Origin: Roseateles sp. YR242
GTDB taxonomy: Bacteria; Pseudomonadota; Gammaproteobacteria; Burkholderiales; Burkholderiaceae_C
Assembly (NCBI RefSeq): GCF_900109745.1
Contig: NZ_FOAV01000004.1
Coordinates: 1-64,000 of the forward strand
Length of the DNA: 64,000 nucleotides
Direction of reading: 5' to 3'
A program made the position numbers and the translations under genes. Below, piece by piece: positions 44,666-53,533 of this stretch; position 1 is the stretch's first letter; every line of letters starts with the position of its first letter. A model generated the notes under the pieces. That model was not told the DNA's origin. It made no database searches and saw only the letters and a list, made by a program, of their open reading frames with translations.

Positions 44666-45427
44666 ATGAAATTCAAACCTGCCGTGCTGGCCATTGCGGC
44701 CTTTATCGCCACCTCCATCGCCTGCGGCGCCCATGCGCAGACCACCGTGGCGGAATGGGACTTCAATGGCGTGTATGACGCCTCGGCGGGCGGCTATCAG
44801 GGCACGACCAAACACGACCTGAGCCAGAACGGCGCCAGCATCGCCTTCCTGAGCGGCACCACCAACCTGACCACGCAGTTCGTGACGTCCACCGGCAGCA
44901 GCGACGACATCACCAACGGCAAGGCCCTCAATACCGCCACCTATGCGGCGCAAGGCACGCAGAGCGGCGTGTACGGCGTGCAGTTCGGCGTGGACACGAC
45001 CGGCTACGAAAACATCGTCTTCAGTTTCGACCAGCGCAACAGCGCCACCGCCTCGGCATGGACCGAACTGCTCTACACCGTGGATGGCGAAAACTGGCTG
45101 GATGCCGCCACCTTCCAGATGACCAAGCAGGGCAGCTTCGTCAACGGCCTGAGCTTTGACTTTTCGTCCATCCTCGGCGTGGCCAACAACGAGTCCTTCG
45201 CGGTTCGGCTGGTCAGCATTTTTGCGCCTGGCACCACCAGCTATGCCGGCACCACCAGCACCTACGGCACGGGCGGCACCATCCGCTACGACATGGTGAG
45301 CTTCTTCGGCACGGAAATCGTGGCCGAGGTGCCGGTGCCGGCCGTGCCGGAGCCCGGTTCCCTGGCGCTGATGCTGGCCGGGCTGGGGGCTGTTGGCCTG
45401 ATGGCTCGCCGTCGCCGTGCTGAATAA
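44666..45427 (+). CDS. PEP-CTERM sorting-domain protein
   Basis: A 253-residue exported protein: signal peptide (residues 1-24, ending GAHAQ), a beta-rich middle resembling secreted extracellular domains, and a C-terminal VPEPGSLALMLAGLGAVGLM followed by ARRRR, the PEP-CTERM signal processed by exosortase/EpsH systems tied to exopolysaccharide. The exosortase itself is not in the window. Its stop is 10 bases before the next gene's start, so they form an operon. Confidence 0.9.
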   Translation: MKFKPAVLAIAAFIATSIACGAHAQTTVAEWDFNGVYDASAGGYQGTTKHDLSQNGASIAFLSGTTNLTTQFVTSTGSSDDITNGKALNTATYAAQGTQSGVYGVQFGVDTTGYENIVFSFDQRNSATASAWTELLYTVDGENWLDAATFQMTKQGSFVNGLSFDFSSILGVANNESFAVRLVSIFAPGTTSYAGTTSTYGTGGTIRYDMVSFFGTEIVAEVPVPAVPEPGSLALMLAGLGAVGLMARRRRAE

Positions 45428-45437
45428 GGAGCCGCAC

Positions 45438-47903
45438 ATGAGCATGACGCAATTCCTCCTGCGGCAAGCCGGACCAGCCGTCAAGGTGAGCGGCCTGAGC
45501 ATTCTGGTGCTGGCCCTGGCCGCCTGCGGCGGCGGTCGAAATTCCGAAACCACGGTGACCATCGCGTCCGCCAGCGAAGAGCGTGCCTCGGCGCTGTCGG
45601 CCGATGCGTCCGCCAAGTACCCGGACCACCATGAGTTCGATGCCGCCCTCAACGTGCCGTTCACCGGTGCGGAGGCGACCGGTGCGCGCAACTTCACCGT
45701 CAGCCTGGATTACGTGGGCGCCCCTGCGGGCACGCTGCTGGCCTGGCGCGTGGAACTGCGCAATGCGGCCGGGACGGTGGTGAAGACCTGGACCGGCGTT
45801 GAAACCTACGCGGGCGACGTCAAGACGCAGAAGCTCGAATGGAGCGGCCCCGGCGACACCAGCAACAGTGGCATCTACAGCGCCACGCTGGTCGCCGTCA
45901 GCGCGGCCGCCGGCACCAAGCTGACGAGCGAAGGCAGCGACGCGCAATTCAAGGAAATCCTGGCCAGCGCCGCGACCTCCAGTCACGGCCCGCACGGCCC
46001 GGTGACCCAGAGCTGGAACTTCGCGGTCGGCAAGCCGGCTTCCATCGCCATGGGCACCCTGCGGCCGTTGGCGGTGGGACGCACCGGCGAGGCGGACCAG
46101 CGCGTACGCGCCCTGGCGGCCTCCGTCAGTGCCGGCAGCTGGCCCTACACCGTGTACTACGGCAGCTTCCACGGCCAGACCAATGATTCCGACGGCGGTG
46201 GCGCCATCGGCAGCTGCAGCTCTTCGCAGCCTGCGCAGACGGGCGCCTACGGCCCGGACGCGGCCTTCCCCTATGCCAAGGGCGTGGGCCTGGACTTCTT
46301 TGCCAACACCGACCACAACCACTACTTCGACGGCTCGTCCGGGACCAACACCGCGGGCAGCGCCACCACGGCCAAGGCGCGCTACCAGCGCGGCCTGACC
46401 ATCGCGTCGGACTACACCGCAGCCAACCCCGGCTTCCTGGCCCTTTACGGCATGGAGTGGGGCGTCATCAGCAATGGCGGTCACCTCAACATCTTCAACA
46501 GCAACGAGCTGTTCTCGTGGGAATACAACGCCAGCAGCGAGCTGTTCGGCGACCGCTACATCGCCAAGAGCGACTACGCGACCCTGTATTCGGTGATGCG
46601 GGCTCAGGGCCTGGTGGGCCAGTTCAACCATCCGGACGACACCGGCCAGTTCATCATCAACGGTACCGACATGGCCTACAGCGCCGATGGTGACGAGGTC
46701 ATGGTGATGTCCGAGGTGATGAACACCTCTGCGTTCTCCGCCAACACCACCGAAACGGAAACCTCGCGCAGTTCCTACGAGACCGCCTGGAAGAAGTTGC
46801 TGGAACGTGGCTTCCACGTGGCGCCCGCCACCAACCAGGACAACCACTGCGCCAACTGGGGTGCCAGCTACACGAACCGCACGGCAGTGCTCGTCCCGAC
46901 CGGTACGGCGCTGAGCAAGGCGAGTCTGGTGGATGCGCTGAAGGCGCGTCGTGTCTTCGCCACCATGGACAAGTACTCGCAGCTGATCTTCAGCGCCAAC
47001 GGCAAGATCATGGGCGAGCGGTTCGACAACAGCGGTTCGGTGAGCCTGAACGTCGGCTTCTACAACCCGAACGGCCGCACGGTGGTGTCGACGGAGATCT
47101 GGGAAGGCGTGCCGGGCCGCAACGGCACCGTGACGCTGCTGACCACCGCCGCCACGGCCACCATCACCCCGGCCAATGGCAAGCACTTCTACTACGCCAA
47201 GGCCACGCAGGATGACGGCAAGGTGCTGTGGTCCGCGCCGATCTGGGTGAACCAAGGGGTGCAGGGCGGCGACACCACGCCGCCGACGGTGAGTGCGGCC
47301 GTGTCGGGCACCTCCGGCACCATCACCTTCAGCGCCGCCGCGGCGGACGACGTGGGGGTGACCAAGGTCGAGTTCTGGCTGGATGGCGTGTTGAAGGACA
47401 CCGTGACCACCTCGCCCTACACGCTGGCGGTCAACTCCGCACTGCTGGCCAACGGCAGCCACAACCTCGTGGCCAAGGCGTATGACGCGGCGGGCAACAC
47501 CACCACGTCCACCGCGGTGACCTTCAGCGTCAGCAACGCAGTGAATGCCGGTGATGAGGTGGAGCCCAATGGCACCATCGCCACCGCCAATGCGGTCGGC
47601 ACCCGCAGCTCGATCTCGGGCTACATCAGCACGGCCACCGACAAGGACTATTACAAGGTCACGCTGGCGGCCAACCAGCGCCTGCGGGTGGACATGACCG
47701 GCCCGGCCACCAGCGGTGTGGACTATGACCTCTATGTGGTGAGCAGCACCGGTGCCGGCCTGGCCCGCTCCGAAGGCGGCACCAGCGCAGAATCGCTGAC
47801 CTATCAAAACGGCACGACGGCGCAGACGGTCTACATCAAGGTGCAGGCGTATGCCGGCTCCAGCGCGACACAGACCTACACGCTGACGATCAGCTACCCC
47901 TGA
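45438..47903 (+). CDS. secreted PHP/CehA-type metallohydrolase lipoprotein with Ig-like and PPC domains
   Basis: An 821-residue lipoprotein (lipobox LALAAC near residue 30). Residues about 220-480 carry PHP-like metal motifs: YGSFHGQTNDSDG, FANTDHNHYFDG, GQFNHPDD and TNQDNHCANW, as in CehA/McbA family phosphoesterases. Residues about 610-700 form an Ig-like domain (DDVGVTKVEFWLDGVLKDTV) and residues about 705-821 a PPC domain (EPNGTIATANAVGTRSSISG). ATG 45438 has AAGGAG upstream. It probably hydrolyses a phosphoester, carbamate or similar bond outside the cell. It is co-transcribed with the PEP-CTERM gene. Confidence 0.85.
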   Translation: MSMTQFLLRQAGPAVKVSGLSILVLALAACGGGRNSETTVTIASASEERASALSADASAKYPDHHEFDAALNVPFTGAEATGARNFTVSLDYVGAPAGTLLAWRVELRNAAGTVVKTWTGVETYAGDVKTQKLEWSGPGDTSNSGIYSATLVAVSAAAGTKLTSEGSDAQFKEILASAATSSHGPHGPVTQSWNFAVGKPASIAMGTLRPLAVGRTGEADQRVRALAASVSAGSWPYTVYYGSFHGQTNDSDGGGAIGSCSSSQPAQTGAYGPDAAFPYAKGVGLDFFANTDHNHYFDGSSGTNTAGSATTAKARYQRGLTIASDYTAANPGFLALYGMEWGVISNGGHLNIFNSNELFSWEYNASSELFGDRYIAKSDYATLYSVMRAQGLVGQFNHPDDTGQFIINGTDMAYSADGDEVMVMSEVMNTSAFSANTTETETSRSSYETAWKKLLERGFHVAPATNQDNHCANWGASYTNRTAVLVPTGTALSKASLVDALKARRVFATMDKYSQLIFSANGKIMGERFDNSGSVSLNVGFYNPNGRTVVSTEIWEGVPGRNGTVTLLTTAATATITPANGKHFYYAKATQDDGKVLWSAPIWVNQGVQGGDTTPPTVSAAVSGTSGTITFSAAAADDVGVTKVEFWLDGVLKDTVTTSPYTLAVNSALLANGSHNLVAKAYDAAGNTTTSTAVTFSVSNAVNAGDEVEPNGTIATANAVGTRSSISGYISTATDKDYYKVTLAANQRLRVDMTGPATSGVDYDLYVVSSTGAGLARSEGGTSAESLTYQNGTTAQTVYIKVQAYAGSSATQTYTLTISYP

Positions 47904-47940
47904 TTGCCAAGGCGATGGCGCACGCGGCGCCCCAACGCGA

Positions 47941-47968
47941 AGCGGCCCCGAGGGGCCGCTTTTTTTTC
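47941..47968 (+). terminator. rho-independent terminator after the PHP lipoprotein gene
   Basis: AGCGGCCCC and GGGGCCGCT pair as a 9-bp stem (the outer pairs tight, a 2-base apex) and are followed by eight T. It ends the plus-strand operon. Confidence 0.85.
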
Positions 47969-48004
47969 TGCCTGTGCACTCGTCGGGCGAGGCCCCGACC
48001 AGTG

Positions 48005-49585
48005 TCAGTGCTTCGAGCCGACCGATCTTGATGTCGTCACGCTGTCCGGCGACGGGCGGGCGGGGATCGAATCAGCCGGTTCCCAACCGCCGCCCAAGGC
48101 CATGAACAACTGCACCTGCTCGTCGATCAAGGTGGCTTCGGAGGCGGCCAGCGTGGCGTCGCTCCCCGCCAGCGCCCGGTCGGCATCCAGCGCGTCCAGA
48201 TAACCTACCTTGCCGGCCTTGTAGAGCCGGCGGGCCTGGTCCGCCACCACGGCAGCCGCGTCGCGCGAGCGCTGCAGCGCAGCCCGGCGGTCCAGTTCGC
48301 GGGCGTACTGGTTCAGTGCGGTCTCGGTCTCGCGCAGCGCGTTCAGCACCACGCCGTCAAAGCGTGCCGCGCTCTGGCGCGTGGACGCCTCCGCCTGGGC
48401 GATGCGGGCGTTGGCCACGCCATTGTTCGGCAAGGTCCAGGAGATCAGCGGGCCAATGCCAAAGCTCAGCGACTCGCTCCGCCCGAAGCGCGAAAAGCTG
48501 CTGGGGCCCGACCCGGCGTTGAGGCCGAGGCTGATCTTGGGATAACGATCGGCAATGGCCACGCCGATGTGGGCGGTGGCGGCATGCAGTTCGCGCTCGG
48601 CCTGGCGGATGTCTGGCCGGCGTCGCAGCAGCGCCGCGCCATCCCCCACAGGGATCGTGCCGGCCAGACGCGGCGGCTCATGGCACTCCGCCAACTCGCG
48701 CGGGAAGTCCTCCGGCAGTTCGCCGGTCAGGGTGGCCAGGCGGTAGAGCGCCGACTGGCGCTGGGCCAGTAGCGGCGGGAGCGCGGCCTGCAACTGCGCC
48801 AGCTGGCTGCGCGCCCGCGACGCATCCATCTCGCCGACGCGGCCCGCCTGCTGCAGTTTCTCGGTCAGATCAAGTGCCTGGCGCTGCAGTTCCACCGATT
48901 GGCGCGCCGTCTCCAGCCGTTGGCCGGTGGCGCAGGCTTCAGCGTAGGCACGCGTGGTACCCGCAGCCACATTGACCTTCACCAGGTCCAGCGCCGCCGC
49001 CGCCGCTTCCGTGCTGGCCTGCGAGGACTCGATGGCGCGGCGGATCTGGCCATACAGATCCAGTTGATAGGAGACACCCACACCAGCGGAATAACGGAAG
49101 GTATCCGGCGGCACATAGTTCTGCTTGATCATCGACGTGCCGGACGGATGGCCGTAATACGGCGATGCGTTCACGCCGATGGTCGGCTTCTCGGCGCCGG
49201 ACACCTCGGTCTCCAGGGCCTGCACGCGCTCCAGATTGGCGGCCGCCTGGCGCAGGTCGGTGTTGTGGGCGAGCGCCTTCTCGACCAGGGCATCCAGGCG
49301 CGAATCGTTGAACAGGCGCCACCAGTGGGGTGGCAGCGGTTCGGCCACAAACGGTGCACCGCCGGCGTCGGCGGCAGCCTTGGTCTGTTCCAGGAAGGGT
49401 TCTGCCGCACGCGGCTTCAGGGCCACGGCGTTGGCGGGCACCTGGTAGTTCGGGCCCTTCGGTGCGGTGGAGCAGGCGGCCAGACCCACAGCGAGGGCCA
49501 TGGCCGACCAGCGCAGCACCCGGCGCATCGAGGGCGACGAGCGAGATGAGGAAGATGCGGAAGAGGGGCGTGATGCTGTCTTCAT
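48005..49585 (-). CDS. NodT-family outer-membrane efflux channel
   Basis: A 526-residue TolC-like lipoprotein. The signal peptide ends VGLAACSTAPKGPNY (lipobox Cys about residue 38). Two homologous OEP repeats contain ALVEKALAHNTDLRQAAANL and LRRRPDIRQAERELHAATAH, the signature of the NodT group. Trimers form the outer-membrane duct for the HlyD and FUSC partners encoded upstream in the same operon. It starts six bases after the HlyD gene. Confidence 0.9.
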   Translation of the reverse strand: MKTASRPSSASSSSRSSPSMRRVLRWSAMALAVGLAACSTAPKGPNYQVPANAVALKPRAAEPFLEQTKAAADAGGAPFVAEPLPPHWWRLFNDSRLDALVEKALAHNTDLRQAAANLERVQALETEVSGAEKPTIGVNASPYYGHPSGTSMIKQNYVPPDTFRYSAGVGVSYQLDLYGQIRRAIESSQASTEAAAAALDLVKVNVAAGTTRAYAEACATGQRLETARQSVELQRQALDLTEKLQQAGRVGEMDASRARSQLAQLQAALPPLLAQRQSALYRLATLTGELPEDFPRELAECHEPPRLAGTIPVGDGAALLRRRPDIRQAERELHAATAHIGVAIADRYPKISLGLNAGSGPSSFSRFGRSESLSFGIGPLISWTLPNNGVANARIAQAEASTRQSAARFDGVVLNALRETETALNQYARELDRRAALQRSRDAAAVVADQARRLYKAGKVGYLDALDADRALAGSDATLAASEATLIDEQVQLFMALGGGWEPADSIPARPSPDSVTTSRSVGSKH

Positions 49586-49591
49586 GGCGGA

Positions 49592-50548
49592 TCAGCCTTT
49601 GGCTCTCACGGCGGCGCTCGCGGCAGGGGCCTGGGCATGCGCGGCTGCCTGGTCAGGGGCCTGCGCCTGCGCCGTCACCACCTGCACCGTGACGGTCTGC
49701 CCCGCCACCAGATGCTCACCCGCAGGCAGCGGGTCCAGCTTGACGCGTACCGGCACCCGCTGGGGCAGCCGCACCCAGTTGAAGCTGGGATTCACGCTGG
49801 GCAGCAGGTTGGTGCTGGTGCTGCGGTCACGGTCGGCGATGCCGGCCGCGAAGCTCTCGACGTGGCCCGTCAGTGGCTGGGAAGCCCCCATGGGCATCAC
49901 CTGCACGGCGTCACCCACATGGATTCGGGCCAGCTTGGTTTCCTCGAAGTAGCCTTCCACGTAGAGCGACTGGGCATCCACCAAGGCCAGCACCGGATGG
50001 CCGGCGGCGGCATACGCGCCCTGGCGCAGATCGAAGTTGGTGATGGTGCCTGCCGACGGCGCACGCACCAGGGCTCGGTCCAGATTCAGCTTCGCTGCAT
50101 CCACGGCGACCTCGGCCTGGGCCACGGCGGCACGCGCCTGTTCGGCGCGGCTGCGGGTCTGCTCCCGCAGCTCCTGCGACACGAGGTTGCCCAGACCCAC
50201 GTTGCGGTCAGCCTCGCGACGGGCCTGCGCCAGCGCCACTTTCTGAGCGGACAGCTGGGCCTGCGCCTGGCGCAGCGCCAGTTCATAACGGGCGCGGTCC
50301 ACTTCGAAGAGCAGCGTGCCGGCCGCCACCGTCTGGTTGTCTCGTACCGGCACGGCAGTCACCAGCCCGGACACGTCCGGCGCGATCTGCACCACGTCAG
50401 CCCGCACGCGACCGTCGCGGGTCCAGGGGGAGAGTTCATAACGGTCCCACAGGCGCAGGGCCGCCCACAAGGCGGCCAGCACCACCAGCACGGTGACCAC
50501 GAAGGACGCCAGGCGGCGGGGTTGAAGCAGGGAAGGAAGGGATTTCAT
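49592..50548 (-). CDS. HlyD/AaeA-type membrane-fusion protein
   Basis: A 318-residue periplasmic adaptor. One N-terminal transmembrane helix (VVTVLVVLAALWAALRLWD) is followed by the barrel-sandwich segment VSGLVTAVPVRDNQTVAAGT, a coiled-coil hairpin rich in Ala/Gln/Arg, and NFDLRQGAYAAAGHPVLALV. ATG 50548 is preferred to a Met four codons upstream because it matches family starts. An Ala/Gln-rich tail (residues about 295-318) is unusual. It links the FUSC transporter to the NodT channel. Confidence 0.9.
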   Translation of the reverse strand: MKSLPSLLQPRRLASFVVTVLVVLAALWAALRLWDRYELSPWTRDGRVRADVVQIAPDVSGLVTAVPVRDNQTVAAGTLLFEVDRARYELALRQAQAQLSAQKVALAQARREADRNVGLGNLVSQELREQTRSRAEQARAAVAQAEVAVDAAKLNLDRALVRAPSAGTITNFDLRQGAYAAAGHPVLALVDAQSLYVEGYFEETKLARIHVGDAVQVMPMGASQPLTGHVESFAAGIADRDRSTSTNLLPSVNPSFNWVRLPQRVPVRVKLDPLPAGEHLVAGQTVTVQVVTAQAQAPDQAAAHAQAPAASAAVRAKG

Positions 50549-50566
50549 GACGACCAGCAATCTTGA

Positions 50567-50806
50567 TCAGTACGTATGCGAGAAGAAGCGCAAGACCGCG
50601 GGGGCGACCTGCAGCGACACGCTGCTCAGGCCCCACAGCAGCAGCACATACAGGGCCATGTCGAACAGTGCCGGATGCCAGATCCAGCGGTAGGCGCCGC
50701 ACAGGGCCAGCACACGGCGCACACCCCAAAGCAGCAACAGCGAGGCAAACGCCAACGGCATGAGCCAGGGCAGATAAAGCCCGAAAACATCCACAGCGCC
50801 GGTCAT
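50567..50806 (-). CDS. DUF1656 inner-membrane protein
   Basis: A 79-residue protein with two transmembrane helices (LPWLMPLAFASLLLLWGV and ALYVLLLWGLSSVSL), beginning VDVFGLYLPWL, the typical DUF1656 start. It is found between FUSC and HlyD genes of AaeAB-like aromatic-acid efflux operons, as here. It overlaps the FUSC gene by four bases. Confidence 0.9.
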   Translation of the reverse strand: MTGAVDVFGLYLPWLMPLAFASLLLLWGVRRVLALCGAYRWIWHPALFDMALYVLLLWGLSSVSLQVAPAVLRFFSHTY

Positions 50807-52920
50807 GCCGGGGCCTCCTCAAGCGGGTTGAAGTCGATCGGCGGCTCGCACTGCGGCTCGACAGTCAGTCGCGCCGGCGTGGCCGTCGGAAACAGGTTGC
50901 GGCGCAGGCCCAGGAGGGCGCTCAGCGAGGCGCGGGCCGACTCGGGCCATGGCGCGTCCGTGGGGCACACCACCACCAGGCGACGCAATGCATCGTCTAT
51001 ATGCGTGAGCAGCGCGTCGGGTGGCGGTTCGAAGACACCTGCGATGCGTTGGCTGAGCCAGTCGGCCAGGCCGTTCAGCAGGGGTTTGAGCGCCAGCGAG
51101 GGCCATTGGTCCCGCTGGCCCTGCAAGGTCACCAGGTCCGCGCCGATGCGCAGGTCACGTAGGGCATCGTCCGTGGGTACCCCACGCACGGAGCCACCCG
51201 CCTGCGCCACACGCGGCGCCAGCAGCGAGATGCGGTCCAGCATGCGCAGCAGGTAGGCCTGGCCGCGAGCCACCGAACGGGGCTGGCGCGCCAGCTCGTC
51301 CAGCTCCCGCCAAGTGGCACGCTGGATGCGGCGCGCACTCCAGTCCGCCCCCACCGAGCGCATCAGCCGCGTGACACGTGCCGCCACAAATACGCCGCCC
51401 AGCTGACCCAGCATGGAGTTGAGGAAGGCGGTCAGGTCGGCCTGCGAGGTGTCGTGCATGGCCAGCGTGCCGGCCACGCCCAGGACGAAGGGCAGGGCGG
51501 CGCCCATGGTGGCGGGCCGGGCCACATAACAGCCCGCAATCAGGAAGACCGGCGCGCAGACGAGGATCAGTGTCCAGATGTCCTGAACCAGCGGCAGCAG
51601 CACCAGCACGTAGACCGCGCTGACCGGCATGGAGAGGATGGTCCACTTCAGGAAGCCGTTGATGGCCGGCACCGGGTCGTCCATGCCGGCGAAGAAGCAG
51701 CAGAAGATCGCGGCCATCATCGCCGCGACTGAACCCATCGGCCAGCCGGTCAGGATCCAGAAGGTGCAGCACACCAGGATGGCCACCAGTGCGGCGGCTC
51801 CGGAGAGCATCGCCATGCCCAGGTCGATGTGCAGGCGCGGGCCGGTGAGTTCCGGCCGCGGGCGGCTGGGCATGGGGGCGCCGCTCAGGCCCTGGTCAAT
51901 GTCGGCACGCAGGTGCACGCACTGCAGCCAGCCGCGCAGCAATTGATCCAGGCGTTCGGCCAGGGCCACGCGAAGCAAATGGCGCCAGTCACTGCGATCG
52001 GGGAAGGACAGTGCTTCGACGCCCGCCTGCAGCGCGGGCCATTGCGCTTGCGCCTGCACAGGCGGCAACTGGATCCATGTGGCCACGTTCGCCAGCAAGG
52101 CGGCCACGTCCGGCGCGATGCCGTTCTCGGCCTTCTCCAGCGCCTGCAACCGGTCCTCGACCGCGGAGAGTTGCGGCGTCAGCGCGGCCACGCGGTCCTG
52201 CATGTCGTGTACCGCATCGGCGGTCCAGCGCAGGTGGCTGGTGTCAAAAGGGATGTGGGTGCTCAGCACCCGCAGTTGGGTGATGTCGCCCGCCACGCGG
52301 CGGCGGTCCGCACCGCCGTCGCGGCGCGTGGTCAGGTCCATGAGCCATGCCCGGGTGTCGCCGAGCGTGCGGTCCAGCAGGCCCAGCACCGTGGCGGCCA
52401 GCCCGTTGGGCAGGACCAGGCTGTGCACCAGCGTTGCCGAAAGAATGCCCAGGCCAATCTCCTCCACCCGCGCCACGCCGGAGTCAAAGACATTCAGCGG
52501 CGTGTCCACGGACGGAAAACCGATCAGCGCGGCCGTGTAGCCCGCCAGCATGAACGCATAGGCGCGCGGCGTGCGGTCCCGCAAGGACAGGCACAGGCAG
52601 GTGCCAACCCACAGCGCCAGCGCCAGGCTCAGCAGTTCCGGTGCATTGGCAAAACGAGGCACCAGCAACACGGCGGCGGTGCTCCCCACCAGCGTTCCGA
52701 CGAAGCGGTAGACCGCCTTGGAACGCACGGCGCCGGCCAGCGGATGGGCCACGATGTAGGCGGTCATCATGGCCCAGAACGGCCGCGGCTGACCGGCCCA
52801 GTTAGCCAGGAACACGGCCAGCATGGCCGCGGCAAAGGCCTTGATGGAGAAGATCCATTCGGCCTGGCTGAAGCGCGGCACGGCGCTCGGAGCGAGGCGA
52901 AGCAGGGCGGGCAGTTTCAT
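50803..52920 (-). CDS. FUSC/AaeB-type inner-membrane efflux protein
   Basis: A 705-residue transporter with two groups of about five to six transmembrane helices (residues about 25-165 and 370-500) and a cytosolic domain after each, the FUSC layout. FWAMMTAYIVAHPLAGAVRS near the start and FLNSMLGQLGGVFVAARVTR after the second group match AaeB-like proteins, which export hydroxylated aromatic carboxylic acids. It follows marR by 21 bases. Confidence 0.9.
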   Translation of the reverse strand: MKLPALLRLAPSAVPRFSQAEWIFSIKAFAAAMLAVFLANWAGQPRPFWAMMTAYIVAHPLAGAVRSKAVYRFVGTLVGSTAAVLLVPRFANAPELLSLALALWVGTCLCLSLRDRTPRAYAFMLAGYTAALIGFPSVDTPLNVFDSGVARVEEIGLGILSATLVHSLVLPNGLAATVLGLLDRTLGDTRAWLMDLTTRRDGGADRRRVAGDITQLRVLSTHIPFDTSHLRWTADAVHDMQDRVAALTPQLSAVEDRLQALEKAENGIAPDVAALLANVATWIQLPPVQAQAQWPALQAGVEALSFPDRSDWRHLLRVALAERLDQLLRGWLQCVHLRADIDQGLSGAPMPSRPRPELTGPRLHIDLGMAMLSGAAALVAILVCCTFWILTGWPMGSVAAMMAAIFCCFFAGMDDPVPAINGFLKWTILSMPVSAVYVLVLLPLVQDIWTLILVCAPVFLIAGCYVARPATMGAALPFVLGVAGTLAMHDTSQADLTAFLNSMLGQLGGVFVAARVTRLMRSVGADWSARRIQRATWRELDELARQPRSVARGQAYLLRMLDRISLLAPRVAQAGGSVRGVPTDDALRDLRIGADLVTLQGQRDQWPSLALKPLLNGLADWLSQRIAGVFEPPPDALLTHIDDALRRLVVVCPTDAPWPESARASLSALLGLRRNLFPTATPARLTVEPQCEPPIDFNPLEEAPA

Positions 52921-52941
52921 GGGCAGTCCGTCAGGCCCTGC

Positions 52942-53442
52942 TCATTTGCGCCGAGGCGGCACGATGGGGGATGGGCAACCCAGCCGCTGCTGCAGCACGG
53001 CAAAGACACGCAGCGTCGCTTCGATGTCGGCGTCATCCACGCCTTCATAGACCTCGTTGCGCAGGTCGCGCAGCGTGGCCTCCAGCCGCTCGCAGGCTTC
53101 GCTGCCCGCATCGGTCAGGTGCAGGGTCTTGGCACGGCGGTCGCCCGTGTCTTCCCGGCGTTCGACAAAACCGGCGTCCACCAGTTGATCCAGCGTCCGC
53201 GTCAGGGAGGGACCTTCAATGCCCACCAGCTCGGCCAGCGCGCCTTGCCGCAGGCCATCCCCCTGGCGGCCGATCATGACCAGCGGCCATGCCATCGCCT
53301 GGGACACCCCGACATGCGCGACCGCCTGATTGGCGGTCGCGCGGTAAGCGCGCTCGAGGATGGGGAGACTGGCGCCCAGTTGCAGCAGGGCGGTCTCACG
53401 CGCACTGCGCGTCAGGGTGCGGGGGGGCTTGGCGGTGCTCAT
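52942..53442 (-). CDS. MarR-family transcriptional regulator
   Basis: A 166-residue winged-helix repressor. The DNA-reading region is GDGLRQGALAELVGIEGPSL then TRTLDQLVDAGFVERREDTG with the wing DRRAKTLHLTDAG. It leads the efflux operon and a perfect 18-bp palindrome lies 17 bases upstream of its start, so it very likely represses itself, the efflux genes, and possibly the divergent tartrate dehydrogenase until an aromatic or other acid binds. Confidence 0.9.
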   Translation of the reverse strand: MSTAKPPRTLTRSARETALLQLGASLPILERAYRATANQAVAHVGVSQAMAWPLVMIGRQGDGLRQGALAELVGIEGPSLTRTLDQLVDAGFVERREDTGDRRAKTLHLTDAGSEACERLEATLRDLRNEVYEGVDDADIEATLRVFAVLQQRLGCPSPIVPPRRK

Positions 53443-53458
53443 GGTTGGTGATTGTAGA

Positions 53459-53476
53459 TAGTTAGCTTGCTAACTA
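53459..53476. promoter_or_regulatory. MarR operator between marR and tartrate dehydrogenase
   Basis: TAGTTAGCTTGCTAACTA is a perfect palindrome (8-base arms, 2-base centre). MarR proteins bind palindromes of this size and type (TAG-TTAG ... CTAA-CTA). It is 17 bases from the marR start and 57 bases from the tartrate dehydrogenase start, so one dimer could control both directions. Confidence 0.8.
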
Positions 53477-53533
53477 ATTTGTGGGGGTATTCTCCGGCAT
53501 CGACCGGGGTTCGGTCTCAGCAGGAGTTCACGA

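Noticed and set aside
45213-47807. 864-codon open frame on the minus strand
   Set aside because: It is antisense to the PHP lipoprotein gene; Gly/Arg/His/Val-rich composition, no domain, and it arises from the codon bias of the real gene.
53459-53476. Palindrome as a terminator
   Set aside because: It lies between divergent starts with no T-tract; an operator fits better.
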